From the NCBI RefSeq assembly GCF_052119425.1, contig NZ_JBQKFH010000044.1, positions 1-15,545 on the forward strand: 15,545 nt of DNA. Direction: 5' to 3'. Below, piece by piece: positions 7,098-15,206 of this stretch. A model generated the notes under the pieces. The model had not been told where the DNA came from. It saw only the letters and a list, made by a program, of their open reading frames with translations, and made no database searches. Made by a program: the position numbers and the translations under genes. Each line of letters begins with the position of its first letter. The stretch's first letter is position 1. This DNA is from Enterococcus_E cecorum_C (GTDB lineage: Bacteria; Bacillota; Bacilli; Lactobacillales; Enterococcaceae).

Positions 7098-9813
7098 TAT
7101 GGAAAAAAAAGTATCAGTTATTGTTACTTCATACAATCATGAAAAATATATTGAAGAGTGTTTAGATAGTATCTATAAGCAAACATATTCAAATATTGAT
7201 TTATTAATAATTAACGACGGATCTACTGATAATTCTGACTCTGTCATAAGAGATTGTTTAGCTAAGAGTCCTTTTGAAAATTCTGATTATATTTTACAAG
7301 AAAACAAAGGGGCTTGCGTAGCCAGAAATATAGGCTTGGATTGGGCGAAAGGAGATTTCGTATTAATTGTCGATAGTGATAACACACTTCCAAGTAATTA
7401 TATTGAAAAAGCTGTTGAGTTATTAAATTCTACCAATAAAGATATTGCATATTATTCGTTGAAGAATTTGCAATCTAAAGAAGTTATTAATGAAGTTCCT
7501 GATTTTTCAATGGAATTGTTTTCAATGGTAAACTTTATTGATACATGTTCCCTAATTAGAAGGACAGCTATAGGAAATAATAGATTTGATTTATACCTTA
7601 ATCGATTGTTTATGCAAGACTATGATTTCTTTCTAGGTTTAGTAACTTCTGGTGCAACACCAATAAAAGTTAAAGATGTATATTTGAATTATCGAGTTTT
7701 AGAAAACTCTCAAGGCAATCGTGGAGAAGATAAAACTAAGAGAAGACAATGGTTTGATGTATATAGGTATATATCAGATAAGTATTTTAATAATCGTGGC
7801 GGATTAACAAATATTTTAGCGCAATGGTATGATGACGTTGAAGAGGAAAAAATAGAATTAGAAAGTGAATTGGAAAACTTAAAGAAAGAAAAACAATCTA
7901 GAGAAGTATACTTGCAAGCTGAAATCAGAAGGCTTAATGATGTCCAAAGAGAACTTGTTGAATCGACAACATGGCGAGCTGGAAAGGCTGTTACATTTCC
8001 TTTTAGAAAGTCTAAAGATTTATTAATTTTGTTAAAGAAAGCCATTCGAGTATATAAAATTTCTGGTATATCTGGAGTAAAAGAGGGATTACGTAAACGA
8101 AGACATGTTTTACGTCATATGACACAACAATATGAAGATTGGATAAAAATGAATGAACAGCCTCAATTAGCGATTGAAAAACAAAATATTGAAGATTTTC
8201 AATATAATCCGCTAATTTCAATTTTGATTCCAGTTTATAATGTTGATCCAAAATGGTTAAAAGAATGTGTGAAATCAATTGAAAATCAATGGTATTCTAA
8301 TTGGGAAATTTGTATAGCAGATGATTGCTCCACTAACGAAAAAACGATTAACGTATTGAAAGAGTATGAAAAGAATAATTCTAAGATAATGGTTCATTGG
8401 AGAAAAGAAAATGGACATATATCTGAGGCCACTAATTCAGCGTTGAAAATTGCTTCTGGTGAGTATATTGCGCTTGTTGATAATGATGATACTTTATCTG
8501 AAAATGCTTTATATGAAGTTGTAAAAATATTGAATAAAGATAATCGAATTAACATGATTTATTCTGATGAAGATAAAATAAATGAGAAAGACGAACGCTA
8601 CGATGCTCATTTTAAACCAGATTGGTCACCTGATTTAATATTAAATCAAAATTATGTTTCTCATTTAGGAGTTTATAGAACTGAGATTGCCAAAAATATT
8701 GGTGGGTTTAGAAAAGGTTTTGAAGGTGTTCAAGATCATGATTTTATTTTAAGATTTACTGAGAGAATAGATGCGTCTACCATTTATCATATTCCAAAAA
8801 TATTATATCATTGGAGAGCGATAGAAGGCTCAACCGCTTTAGATGCTTCACAAAAAGATTATGCATTTAATCTTGCAACAAAAATGCTAGATGAAGCTTT
8901 TATGAGAAGAGGTATCAAAGCCAAGGCTAGACCAGGAAAATATGATGGTGTTTATGAAGTTGATTACGATATCATAGGCAATCCACTTGTGAGTATTATT
9001 ATACCAACAAAAAATGGCTACGATGATGTCAAACAGTGTGTTGACTCAATATTCGAAAAGAGCAGTTATAACAATTTTGAAATCATTTTAGCTGATAATG
9101 GAAGTACTGATGAGAAATCTATTAATTTATTCAAACACTATGAATCGAAGTATCCAGGAGTATTTCATCGAAAAGTTATTGATATTCCATTTAATTATTC
9201 TAGGATTAATAATCTTGCTGTCAGAGAGTCAAAAGGTGAGTATCTAATATTCTTAAATAATGATACAAGTATTATTACTGAAAATTGGATTGAAAAAATG
9301 CTTGGTTTTGCACAATTTAAGAGAATTGGATGCGTTGGAGCAAAACTCTGGTATTTCGATAATACGATTCAACATGGTGGTGTTATTGTAGGAATGGGTG
9401 GAGTTGCTGGACATTCTTTTATTAATGCTAAAAAAGATGATCCAGGATATTTTAGAAGACTATATGTAGATTATAATTATACAGCTGTAACTGCAGCTTG
9501 TATGATGGTTAGCAGAGATACTTTTGATTTAGTTGGTGGTTTCGATGAGAGTTTAGAAGTGGCATTTAATGATGTCGATTTTTGTATTAGAGTTCATAAT
9601 TTGGGTAAAACAAATGTTTGGGCGCATGAGGTCGAATTATATCATTACGAATCAAAATCAAGAGGATATGAAGATACGCCTGAAAAACAACAAAGATTTA
9701 ATAACGAAATAAAGAAAATGCAGCAAAAACATGGAGAAAGTCTGTTTAAGGATCCTGCCTACAATATTAATTTCTCTTTAGATTATCCGCCATTCACAGT
9801 ATATGGAAGATAA
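7090..9813 (+). CDS. Three-domain GT2 glycosyltransferase with central coiled coil (EpaN/rhamnosyltransferase-like)
   Basis: About 907 residues with three GT-A folds. Domain 1 (about 7-240) opens VSVIVTSYNHE and has DSD at 95-97. A charged coiled coil (about 250-292) and a basic amphipathic stretch with STTWRAGK follow. Domain 2 (about 374-590) opens ISILIPVYN, with DNDD near 464-467 and QDHDF near 548. Domain 3 (about 633-865) opens VSIIIPTKNG, with NND near 725, NDVDF near 828, and HYESKSRG near 852, a block usual in rhamnosyltransferase-type GT2 enzymes. It probably builds the polymer backbone or repeat unit in the cytoplasm for the ABC exporter encoded just upstream. Start choice: AAAGGAG at 7075-7081 is eight bases before GTG 7090, which I prefer; TTG 7087 and ATG 7099 are alternatives. 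ATG 7099 is too far from that site but also gives an intact first domain. Confidence 0.85.
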   Translation: MSNMEKKVSVIVTSYNHEKYIEECLDSIYKQTYSNIDLLIINDGSTDNSDSVIRDCLAKSPFENSDYILQENKGACVARNIGLDWAKGDFVLIVDSDNTLPSNYIEKAVELLNSTNKDIAYYSLKNLQSKEVINEVPDFSMELFSMVNFIDTCSLIRRTAIGNNRFDLYLNRLFMQDYDFFLGLVTSGATPIKVKDVYLNYRVLENSQGNRGEDKTKRRQWFDVYRYISDKYFNNRGGLTNILAQWYDDVEEEKIELESELENLKKEKQSREVYLQAEIRRLNDVQRELVESTTWRAGKAVTFPFRKSKDLLILLKKAIRVYKISGISGVKEGLRKRRHVLRHMTQQYEDWIKMNEQPQLAIEKQNIEDFQYNPLISILIPVYNVDPKWLKECVKSIENQWYSNWEICIADDCSTNEKTINVLKEYEKNNSKIMVHWRKENGHISEATNSALKIASGEYIALVDNDDTLSENALYEVVKILNKDNRINMIYSDEDKINEKDERYDAHFKPDWSPDLILNQNYVSHLGVYRTEIAKNIGGFRKGFEGVQDHDFILRFTERIDASTIYHIPKILYHWRAIEGSTALDASQKDYAFNLATKMLDEAFMRRGIKAKARPGKYDGVYEVDYDIIGNPLVSIIIPTKNGYDDVKQCVDSIFEKSSYNNFEIILADNGSTDEKSINLFKHYESKYPGVFHRKVIDIPFNYSRINNLAVRESKGEYLIFLNNDTSIITENWIEKMLGFAQFKRIGCVGAKLWYFDNTIQHGGVIVGMGGVAGHSFINAKKDDPGYFRRLYVDYNYTAVTAACMMVSRDTFDLVGGFDESLEVAFNDVDFCIRVHNLGKTNVWAHEVELYHYESKSRGYEDTPEKQQRFNNEIKKMQQKHGESLFKDPAYNINFSLDYPPFTVYGR

Positions 9814-9861
9814 AATGATTGATTAGTAAATGGTTGAAAATTTTAAGAGGGGAAGTTAAAA

Positions 9862-11355
9862 ATGAGCGAATCAATACATCGATTTAGAGTATGGCTGTAT
9901 GATAACAGAAAAATACTTACTTTAATTTTTGTAATATATTTATTGTTTCTTACATCTCTGGAAATGGTTCAGTTTCCTTATATTGATGATACAGCAAGGC
10001 AATTTTATGGAGATACAAATTTTTGGAGACACTATTCTAGGTTAGCAAGTGAATTACTGTCTTGGACATTTCAAGGTAGTCGACATTAATGGATCAAGGA
10101 TTAACCAATTTTCTTATTTCAAGTTAGTGTTATCATTATGTAGTATTTTAACGTTAAGATATTTTGTTCAAAATGGTAAAGTTACTTTTGTAATGGCGAT
10201 GGTGTCAATAATAATTGGGTTAAATCCTTGGTTTCTTGAATGCCTAAGTTTCAGATTTGATAGCCCATTTATGTGTTTTAGTTTACTGTTTGCGATTATT
10301 CCTTATTTATTTTGGACGAATAAATGGTATATTTTCTATGCTGTTTCTTCTGTATCTGTTCTTTTACTATGTAATAGCTATAAATCATCTTCAGGTACTT
10401 TTATAGTTTATGCCCTGGCTTTATTTTCATATGAAATTCTGACAGGAAGTAAATTTGTAGATGAAATGATTAGGCTGTTAACTGCTGCTATTGGTTTTAC
10501 TACGGGAGTGATTGTTTATCTTTTGGAAACAAAGCTAAATCCAGAAATTGCAACTAGAGGAAATCTTGTTGAAATAGCAAAGATACGAGATCTTCCAAAA
10601 ACATTGATAAATAATGTTCTTCATTATTTTTATGTTTTATATTCTGATTCATCTAAAATTTTGGTTTTTACTTTTCTTGTTTTGATAATTTTATGCTTTG
10701 TTACTCTAAGTTTATTTTCAAAACAAAATATTTTACCTTCTACAATTGTTACTGTATTTTATTTGTCAGTCGGAGCAATATTTAGTTATGGTGTTCTTTT
10801 GGTTTTTAGAGATCCATTGATATCAATATTAGGAAGATATGATGGGTACAATTTTCCAATATATATTTCCGTAACTTGTATAATGTGTTTGTCGATTTTG
10901 GAAAGAGTTAAACCTATATATATATTAACGAATTTTGCAGTTGTATTATTTGTATATTTCCAATTGGCGTTTTGTTTTGGGTATCCTAGTATGTTATCCG
11001 TTCAAAAACCTAGTTTCGAATTTCAAAGTATATATTAGCAAATGATTTAAAAAATATTGTAACAGATAGTAGAAGAACTATTAATGCTAATAAATTTTTC
11101 AAATCATCTAATGTTTTAGTTAATTCAGAAAGAAATTTTCCTATATTAAAGAAACTTGTTCCACAAAACGAAAAATTATACTGGCCAAATCAATTCTGGT
11201 TTAATAATATTTCTGGTATGAACATACAATTAAACCCTGCATCGTTTGATTTTTCTACACTAGATACACAATCGGGAAATATTCAAAAAGTGGTTGACAA
11301 TTATTACTATACAATTTATGTTGATACCAATCAGATTTATCTCTATATGAAATAA
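9862..11355 (+). pseudogene. GtrII-like membrane glycosyltransferase, broken by several frameshifts
   Basis: A good GAGGGG site precedes ATG 9862. Frame 1 encodes a basic N-terminus, one membrane helix and an external loop with YIDDTARQFYG and FWRHYSRLASELLSW, as in GtrII-type transferases, but stops at 10089. The next piece is best read in frame 3 (LMDQGLTNFLIS, 10086-10121). Frame 2 then carries a long run of membrane helices to a stop at 11038. Frame 1 resumes at 11032 (ILANDLKNIVTD onward) and gives a hydrophilic C-terminal tail ending at TAA 11353-11355. Full span is about 498 codons, normal for the family. Each break fits loss of one base from a three-base run: T near 10086, A near 10121, T near 11035. 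Intact GtrII proteins transfer a lipid-linked sugar onto a surface polymer, so a decoration step is probably lost. Reading the first two breaks as one net +1 shift is also possible. Confidence 0.8.
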
Positions 11356-11381
11356 AAATAGGCTTTAATTGTAAAAACTAT

Positions 11382-11410
11382 TTGCTTCTACCAAAAACTT
11401 AGTGTATACT
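11382..11410 (+). promoter_or_regulatory. Promoter of rpsB
   Basis: TTGCTT (11382-11387) and TATACT (11405-11410) are 17 bases apart. The -35 is weak after TTG, the -10 is strong. It lies 127 bases before rpsB and after the broken GtrII-like gene, with no terminator hairpin with a T tract between them, so some readthrough from the polysaccharide operon is possible. Confidence 0.65.
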
Positions 11411-11536
11411 AACAAGGGTGTGGCATTCACACTAAAGATACATTCTTATTGGATTGTTGGTAGGTGCTAGAAATAGTTTGCCAGCGAGGTTAAAGATAAG
11501 AAGAAGAAAGAAAAACCAAATTGGAGGAATTTAAAC
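11411..11536 (+). promoter_or_regulatory. 5' leader of rpsB, possible S2 autoregulation site
   Basis: A leader of about 120 bases lies between the promoter and rpsB. Near its 5' end is a small hairpin, GTGTG (11418-11422) with CACAC (11428-11432). A purine-rich run (about 11490-11515) comes before the strong GGAGG site (11523-11527). Many bacteria control rpsB-tsf through an S2-binding leader, but I do not recognise a named motif here, so the regulatory role is a guess from length and position. Confidence 0.35.
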
Positions 11537-12328
11537 ATGGCAGTTATCTCAATGAAACAATTGCTTGAAGCCGGCGTACACTTTGGTCACCAAACACGTC
11601 GCTGGAACCCAAAAATGAAGAAATACATCTTCACAGAAAGAAACGGAATCTACATTATCGACTTACAAAAAACAGTTAAGTTAGTAGATGCAGCTTACGA
11701 ATACATGAAAGAAATCGCTGAAGATGGCGGTATCGCATTATTCGTTGGTACTAAAAAACAAGCTCAAGAAGCAATCAAAGACGAAGCTATCCGCGCTGGT
11801 CAATACTATGTAAACCATCGTTGGTTAGGTGGTACTTTAACTAACTGGGGTACTATCCAAAAACGTATTGGTCGCTTAAAAGCTATCAATGAAATGGAAG
11901 AAAACGGAACTTTCGAAGTACTTCCTAAAAAAGAAGTTGCTGGCTTAAACAAAGAACGTGAACGCTTAGAAAAATTCTTAGGCGGTATCGCTGAAATGCC
12001 ACGTATTCCTGATGTAATGTACATCGTAGACCCTCGTAAAGAACGCATTGCTGTTCAAGAAGCTCGTAAATTAAATATTCCAATCGTAGCGATGGTTGAT
12101 ACAAACTGCGATCCAGATGAAATCGACGTAGTTATCCCATCAAACGATGATGCAATTCGTGCGGTTAAATTAATTACAGCTAAAATGGCAGATGCTTTCA
12201 TCGAAGGTAACCAAGGTGAAGACCAAGAAGTTGTTGAAGAAGTATTATTCGAAACAACAGAAGAAAACGCAACTTCAATCGAAGAAATCGTTGAAGTAGT
12301 TGAAGGCGACAACGCATCAGCTGAATAA
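11537..12328 (+). CDS. rpsB: 30S ribosomal protein S2
   Basis: 263 residues, full length. The N-terminus MAVISMKQLLEAGVHFGH, the block RRWNPKMKKYIF, VNHRWLGGTLTNW in the middle, and VDTNCDPDEIDVVIPSNDDA near 183-202 are hallmarks of bacterial S2. An acidic tail (about 225-263, ending DNASAE) resembles that of enterococcal S2. S2 sits at the head-body junction of the small subunit and joins late in assembly, with S1. GGAGG lies ten bases before the ATG. Codon use favours CGT/CGC for Arg, unlike the AGA-rich polysaccharide genes upstream, as expected for a highly expressed gene. The downstream partner tsf is separated by a strong hairpin, so tsf expression probably depends on readthrough. Confidence 0.99.
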   Translation: MAVISMKQLLEAGVHFGHQTRRWNPKMKKYIFTERNGIYIIDLQKTVKLVDAAYEYMKEIAEDGGIALFVGTKKQAQEAIKDEAIRAGQYYVNHRWLGGTLTNWGTIQKRIGRLKAINEMEENGTFEVLPKKEVAGLNKERERLEKFLGGIAEMPRIPDVMYIVDPRKERIAVQEARKLNIPIVAMVDTNCDPDEIDVVIPSNDDAIRAVKLITAKMADAFIEGNQGEDQEVVEEVLFETTEENATSIEEIVEVVEGDNASAE

Positions 12329-12345
12329 TTAGATGTACAAAATGG

Positions 12346-12401
12346 AGCTGTTTTCAAGGGCCAAGTGAGGAGCCTCACTCTCCTTTGAAGCAGCTTTTTT
12401 T
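12346..12401 (+). terminator. Terminator/attenuator between rpsB and tsf
   Basis: A compound hairpin: the outer arms AGCTG (12346-12350) and CAGCT pair, continue through TTCAAGG opposite CCTTTGAA with small bulges, and enclose an inner GTGAG/CTCAC stem-loop. A run of seven T follows. No convincing separate tsf promoter is visible between it and tsf, so it probably lowers rather than blocks tsf transcription. Confidence 0.82.
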
Positions 12402-12448
12402 AAAAGTAAAATAATTTTTTTGAAATGAAATAGGAGGAATTTATCAAA

Positions 12449-13330
12449 ATGGGTCAAATTACTGCTAAACTAGTTAAAGAACTACGCGATATGACAGGCG
12501 TAGGGATGATGGATGCTAAAAAAGCTTTAGTAGAAACAGAAGGTGTTATTGAAAAAGCAATTGATTTATTACGTGAAAAAGGGATGGCTAAAGCTGCTAA
12601 GAAGAGCGATCGTATCGCTGCTGAAGGTTTAGCTTCTGTTGCAATCAAAGGCAATGTAGCTGCAATCGTAGAAGTTAACTCAGAAACTGACTTCGTATCT
12701 AAAAACGAAATGTTCCAAAACTTAGTGAAAGAAATCGCTGAATTAATGGCAGAACATCGTCCAGCTAACATGGAAGAAGCTTTAAAATTAGAAGCATCTA
12801 AAGGTACATTAGAAGCTACATTAATCGAAGCTACTCAAGTTATCGGTGAAAAAATCAGCTTCCGTCGTTTCCATGTAGTAGAAAAAGGTGACAACGATGC
12901 ATTTGGTGGATACTTACACATGGGCGGACGTATCGCTGTATTAACTGTATTAGAAGGAACGACTGATGAAACTGTAGCTCGTGACGTTGCAATGCACGTA
13001 GCAGCTATCAACCCTCGTTATGTTGATGAAAGTCAAATTCCTCAATCAGAATTAGATCACGAAAAAGCTATCCTTACTGAACAAGCATTAAATGAAGGAA
13101 AACCTGCTAACATCGTTGAAAAAATGGTTGAAGGTCGCTTGAAGAAATTCAAAGCTGAAATTGCATTAGTTGACCAACCATTCGTTAAAGATCCTGATAT
13201 GACTGTTGGTAAATTTGTTGCTGATAAAGGCGCTAAAGTTGCTTCATTCACTCGTTTTGAAGTTGGTGAAGGTATCGAAAAACGCGTTGATAACTTTGTA
13301 GAAGAAGTTATGAGCCAAATTAAGCAATAA
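12449..13330 (+). CDS. tsf: Elongation factor Ts
   Basis: 293 residues, the usual length for Firmicutes. The N-terminal UBA-like domain (about 4-40) carries LVKELRDMTGVGMMDAKKAL, and the core domain has the SETDFVSKNE block (78-87), whose Asp-Phe pair (D81, F82) reaches into EF-Tu to dislodge Mg2+ and GDP. The dimerisation and C-terminal core follow, including HVAAINPRYV. EF-Ts is the nucleotide exchange factor that regenerates EF-Tu-GTP in the cytoplasm. AGGAGG (12432-12437) lies eleven bases before the ATG. It is the usual partner of rpsB, with expression probably reduced by the hairpin upstream. Confidence 0.99.
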   Translation: MGQITAKLVKELRDMTGVGMMDAKKALVETEGVIEKAIDLLREKGMAKAAKKSDRIAAEGLASVAIKGNVAAIVEVNSETDFVSKNEMFQNLVKEIAELMAEHRPANMEEALKLEASKGTLEATLIEATQVIGEKISFRRFHVVEKGDNDAFGGYLHMGGRIAVLTVLEGTTDETVARDVAMHVAAINPRYVDESQIPQSELDHEKAILTEQALNEGKPANIVEKMVEGRLKKFKAEIALVDQPFVKDPDMTVGKFVADKGAKVASFTRFEVGEGIEKRVDNFVEEVMSQIKQ

Positions 13331-13331
13331 G

Positions 13332-13532
13332 CTCATTCATTTTAATGAGGCTGACCCAAAAGTATTTTAGCAAGATAACTAAAAAAAGAAATCCTTACGA
13401 TGAAATAAACAATTAATAATAAACAAAGAAAATCCGAATATTCAACTTGATTACTCATAAAATCAACGATGAATATTCGGATTATTTAGATACTCATTTT
13501 TTATAAGAGACTAATGGGTCAGCCCCTTTTTT
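13332..13532. repeat. Nested inverted-repeat element between tsf and pyrH, also acting as tsf terminator
   Basis: An outer 10-bp perfect inverted repeat, GGCTGACCCA (13349-13358) with TGGGTCAGCC (13515-13524), encloses an AT-rich core and is followed by a T tract. Inside is a second perfect 14-bp inverted repeat (13431-13444 with 13470-13483), itself enclosing TTGATT/AATCAA (13447-13452 with 13461-13466). A small CTCATT/AATGAG hairpin (13332-13337 with 13344-13349) touches the left edge. No open reading frame of note is present. The outer arms with the T tract could terminate tsf transcripts. The layout resembles the noncoding, MITE-like intergenic repeats of low-GC Gram-positives, but copy number cannot be judged from one window. 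Confidence 0.65.
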
Positions 13533-13553
13533 TGGAAAATTTCAGTGAATCGA

Positions 13554-13581
13554 TTGGTTTTACTGGATAATATGCTATAAT
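13554..13581 (+). promoter_or_regulatory. Promoter of pyrH
   Basis: A perfect extended -10, TGCTATAAT (13573-13581), lies 16 bases after TTGGTT (13554-13559). It is 34 bases before the pyrH start and after the repeat element, so pyrH has its own transcription start. Confidence 0.75.
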
Positions 13582-13615
13582 TAGTCGAGAAATTTTTTAG
13601 TCAGGAGGAAGAAAA

Positions 13616-14338
13616 ATGGTTGAACCTAAATATAAACGTGTCATTTTGAAATTAAGTGGAGAAGCTCTAGCTGGGGAAAAAGGCTTTGGCATTAATCCTC
13701 CAACTATTAAAGAAATCGTGAAAGAATTAAAAGAAGTACATGATTTAGGTGTTGAATTAGCAATTGTAGTCGGTGGTGGAAATATTTGGCGTGGACAAAT
13801 TGGTGCGCAAATGGGAATGGAACGTGCACAGGCTGACTATATGGGCATGTTAGCAACTGTGATGAACGCATTAGCTTTACAAGATACCCTTGAAAATGAA
13901 GGTGTACCAACTCGTGTACAAACTTCAATCGAAATGCGTCAAATTGCAGAACCATATATTCGACGTCGTGCTGAACGTCATTTAGAAAAAAATCGTGTTG
14001 TCATCTTTGCTGGTGGTACGGGTAATCCATACTTCTCAACAGATACAACCGCAGCTTTACGTGCAGCTGAAATCAATGCTGATGTTATTTTAATGGCGAA
14101 AAATAATGTAGACGGTGTTTATTCTGCTGATCCTAAATTAGACGAAAATGCAGTTAAGTTTGAGAAATTAACACACCTTGAAGTTATTGCTAAAGGACTT
14201 CAAGTAATGGATTCTACAGCTAGTTCACTAAGTATGGATAATGATATCCCGTTAGTAGTCTTTAACTTGAACCAACCTGGTAATATTCGTCGGGCAATCA
14301 TGGGCGAAAATATCGGTACTACAGTTAAAGGAAAATAA
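13616..14338 (+). CDS. pyrH: UMP kinase
   Basis: 240 residues, standard length for bacterial hexameric UMP kinase of the amino-acid kinase fold. Visible blocks are LKLSGEALAG (11-20), VVGGGNIWRG (51-60), MGMLATVMNALALQD (76-90), FAGGTGNPYFSTDTTAALRA (131-150), the nucleotide-binding AKNNVDGVYSADP (161-173), and VMDSTASSLSMDND (197-210). It phosphorylates UMP to UDP with ATP, feeding RNA, UDP-sugar and cell-wall precursor synthesis. In this family GTP activates and UTP inhibits. It has its own promoter, AGGAGG before the ATG, and a terminator downstream, so it appears to be transcribed apart from frr. Confidence 0.99.
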   Translation: MVEPKYKRVILKLSGEALAGEKGFGINPPTIKEIVKELKEVHDLGVELAIVVGGGNIWRGQIGAQMGMERAQADYMGMLATVMNALALQDTLENEGVPTRVQTSIEMRQIAEPYIRRRAERHLEKNRVVIFAGGTGNPYFSTDTTAALRAAEINADVILMAKNNVDGVYSADPKLDENAVKFEKLTHLEVIAKGLQVMDSTASSLSMDNDIPLVVFNLNQPGNIRRAIMGENIGTTVKGK

Positions 14339-14356
14339 GTTTCGTTTACTAAGATT

Positions 14357-14393
14357 AAGCCTTCCTACTTTTGCCAGTGGGAGAGGCTTTTTT
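14357..14393 (+). terminator. Terminator after pyrH
   Basis: AAGCCT pairs with AGGCTT around an inner CCTACT/AGTGGG stem (one G-U pair and a small bulge), followed by a run of T. It lies about 20 bases after the pyrH stop. Confidence 0.85.
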
Positions 14394-14436
14394 GATAACA
14401 ATAATATAATTTTTCATAGCGTTCAAAAATGTTTTG

Positions 14437-14445
14437 TGATAAAAT
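14437..14445 (+). promoter_or_regulatory. Probable extended -10 promoter of frr
   Basis: TGATAAAAT (TG, one base, TAAAAT) lies 56 bases before frr and just after the pyrH terminator. No good -35 is found at standard spacing, so this rests on the extended -10 and on the need for a promoter after the terminator. Confidence 0.45.
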
Positions 14446-14500
14446 TTAGTTAAGTGGTAGATTTCAATCACCAAGATAATATAGATAAGAGGAGATTATT

Positions 14501-15058
14501 ATGGCAGACGCAATTTTTAACGAAGCAAAAGACAAAATGCATAAAGCAGCCGAAAACTTACAACGCAATTTAGGTCAAATTCGTGCTGGACGTGCAAATG
14601 CTTCATTATTAGACCGAGTTCAAGTAACTTATTATGGGGTACCTACTCCATTAAACCAAATGGCATCAATCACTATTCCTGAAGCACGTGTATTGATGAT
14701 TACGCCATTTGATAAATCAATGGTTCAAGAAGTAGAAAAAGCATTATTAGCTTCTGATTTGGGAATTACACCAACAAGCGATGGTAATGTCATCCGCTTA
14801 GTCATTCCGCAACTTACAGAAGAACGTCGTAAAGAATTAGCAAAAGAAGTGAAAAAAGAAGCTGAACAAGCAAAAGTTGCTATTCGTAACATTCGTCGTG
14901 ATGCAATCGATGAATATAAGAAACAACAAAAGAATAGTGAAATAACCGAAGATGACTTGCGTTCAGCTGAAAAAGATATTCAGGATTTAACCGACAAGAG
15001 TATCAAAGAATTAGACAAGATTGCTAGTGATAAAGAAAAAGAATTATTAGAAGTATAA
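14501..15058 (+). CDS. frr: Ribosome recycling factor
   Basis: 185 residues, exactly the usual length. The conserved LGQIRAGRANASLLDRVQV block (about 25-43), YYGVPTPLNQMASI in the beta domain, and LTEERRKELAKEVKKEAE followed by AIRNIRRDA in the three-helix bundle identify it. With EF-G it splits the post-termination ribosome and frees mRNA and tRNA. A purine-rich AGAGGAG site precedes the ATG. In many low-GC Firmicutes frr is followed by uppS and cdsA; here a secreted repeat protein comes next. Confidence 0.99.
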   Translation: MADAIFNEAKDKMHKAAENLQRNLGQIRAGRANASLLDRVQVTYYGVPTPLNQMASITIPEARVLMITPFDKSMVQEVEKALLASDLGITPTSDGNVIRLVIPQLTEERRKELAKEVKKEAEQAKVAIRNIRRDAIDEYKKQQKNSEITEDDLRSAEKDIQDLTDKSIKELDKIASDKEKELLEV

Positions 15059-15060
15059 TT

Positions 15061-15107
15061 ATACATGGTCTTGTCTTCTTTTCGAATCAAGACCGTGTAT
15101 ATTTTTT
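15061..15107 (+). terminator. Terminator after frr
   Basis: A 13-bp stem with one G-U pair (15061-15073 with 15088-15100) has a 14-base loop and a T tract after it. It starts two bases after the frr stop and isolates frr from the secreted protein gene. Confidence 0.93.
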
Positions 15108-15206
15108 GCTAATAAATAATTATAGTTATTTACTTACACCTAAAAAAATAGGGTATAACTTCGATAAAATTTTACATATATTTTTATTGATTTTAGGAGT
15201 GGGAAA

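Noticed and set aside
10049..11038. An independent membrane protein starting at GTG 10049
   Set aside because: Its first residues lie in the overlap with the upstream frame, it lacks a ribosome binding site, and the sequence before and after completes a GtrII-like protein.
9862..11355. Programmed ribosomal frameshifting in the GtrII-like gene
   Set aside because: No classic slippery heptamer with a downstream structure is seen at the breaks, and more than one shift would be needed.
13331..13615. Insertion-sequence remnant with transposase
   Set aside because: No transposase-like reading frame is present; only noncoding inverted repeats are visible.
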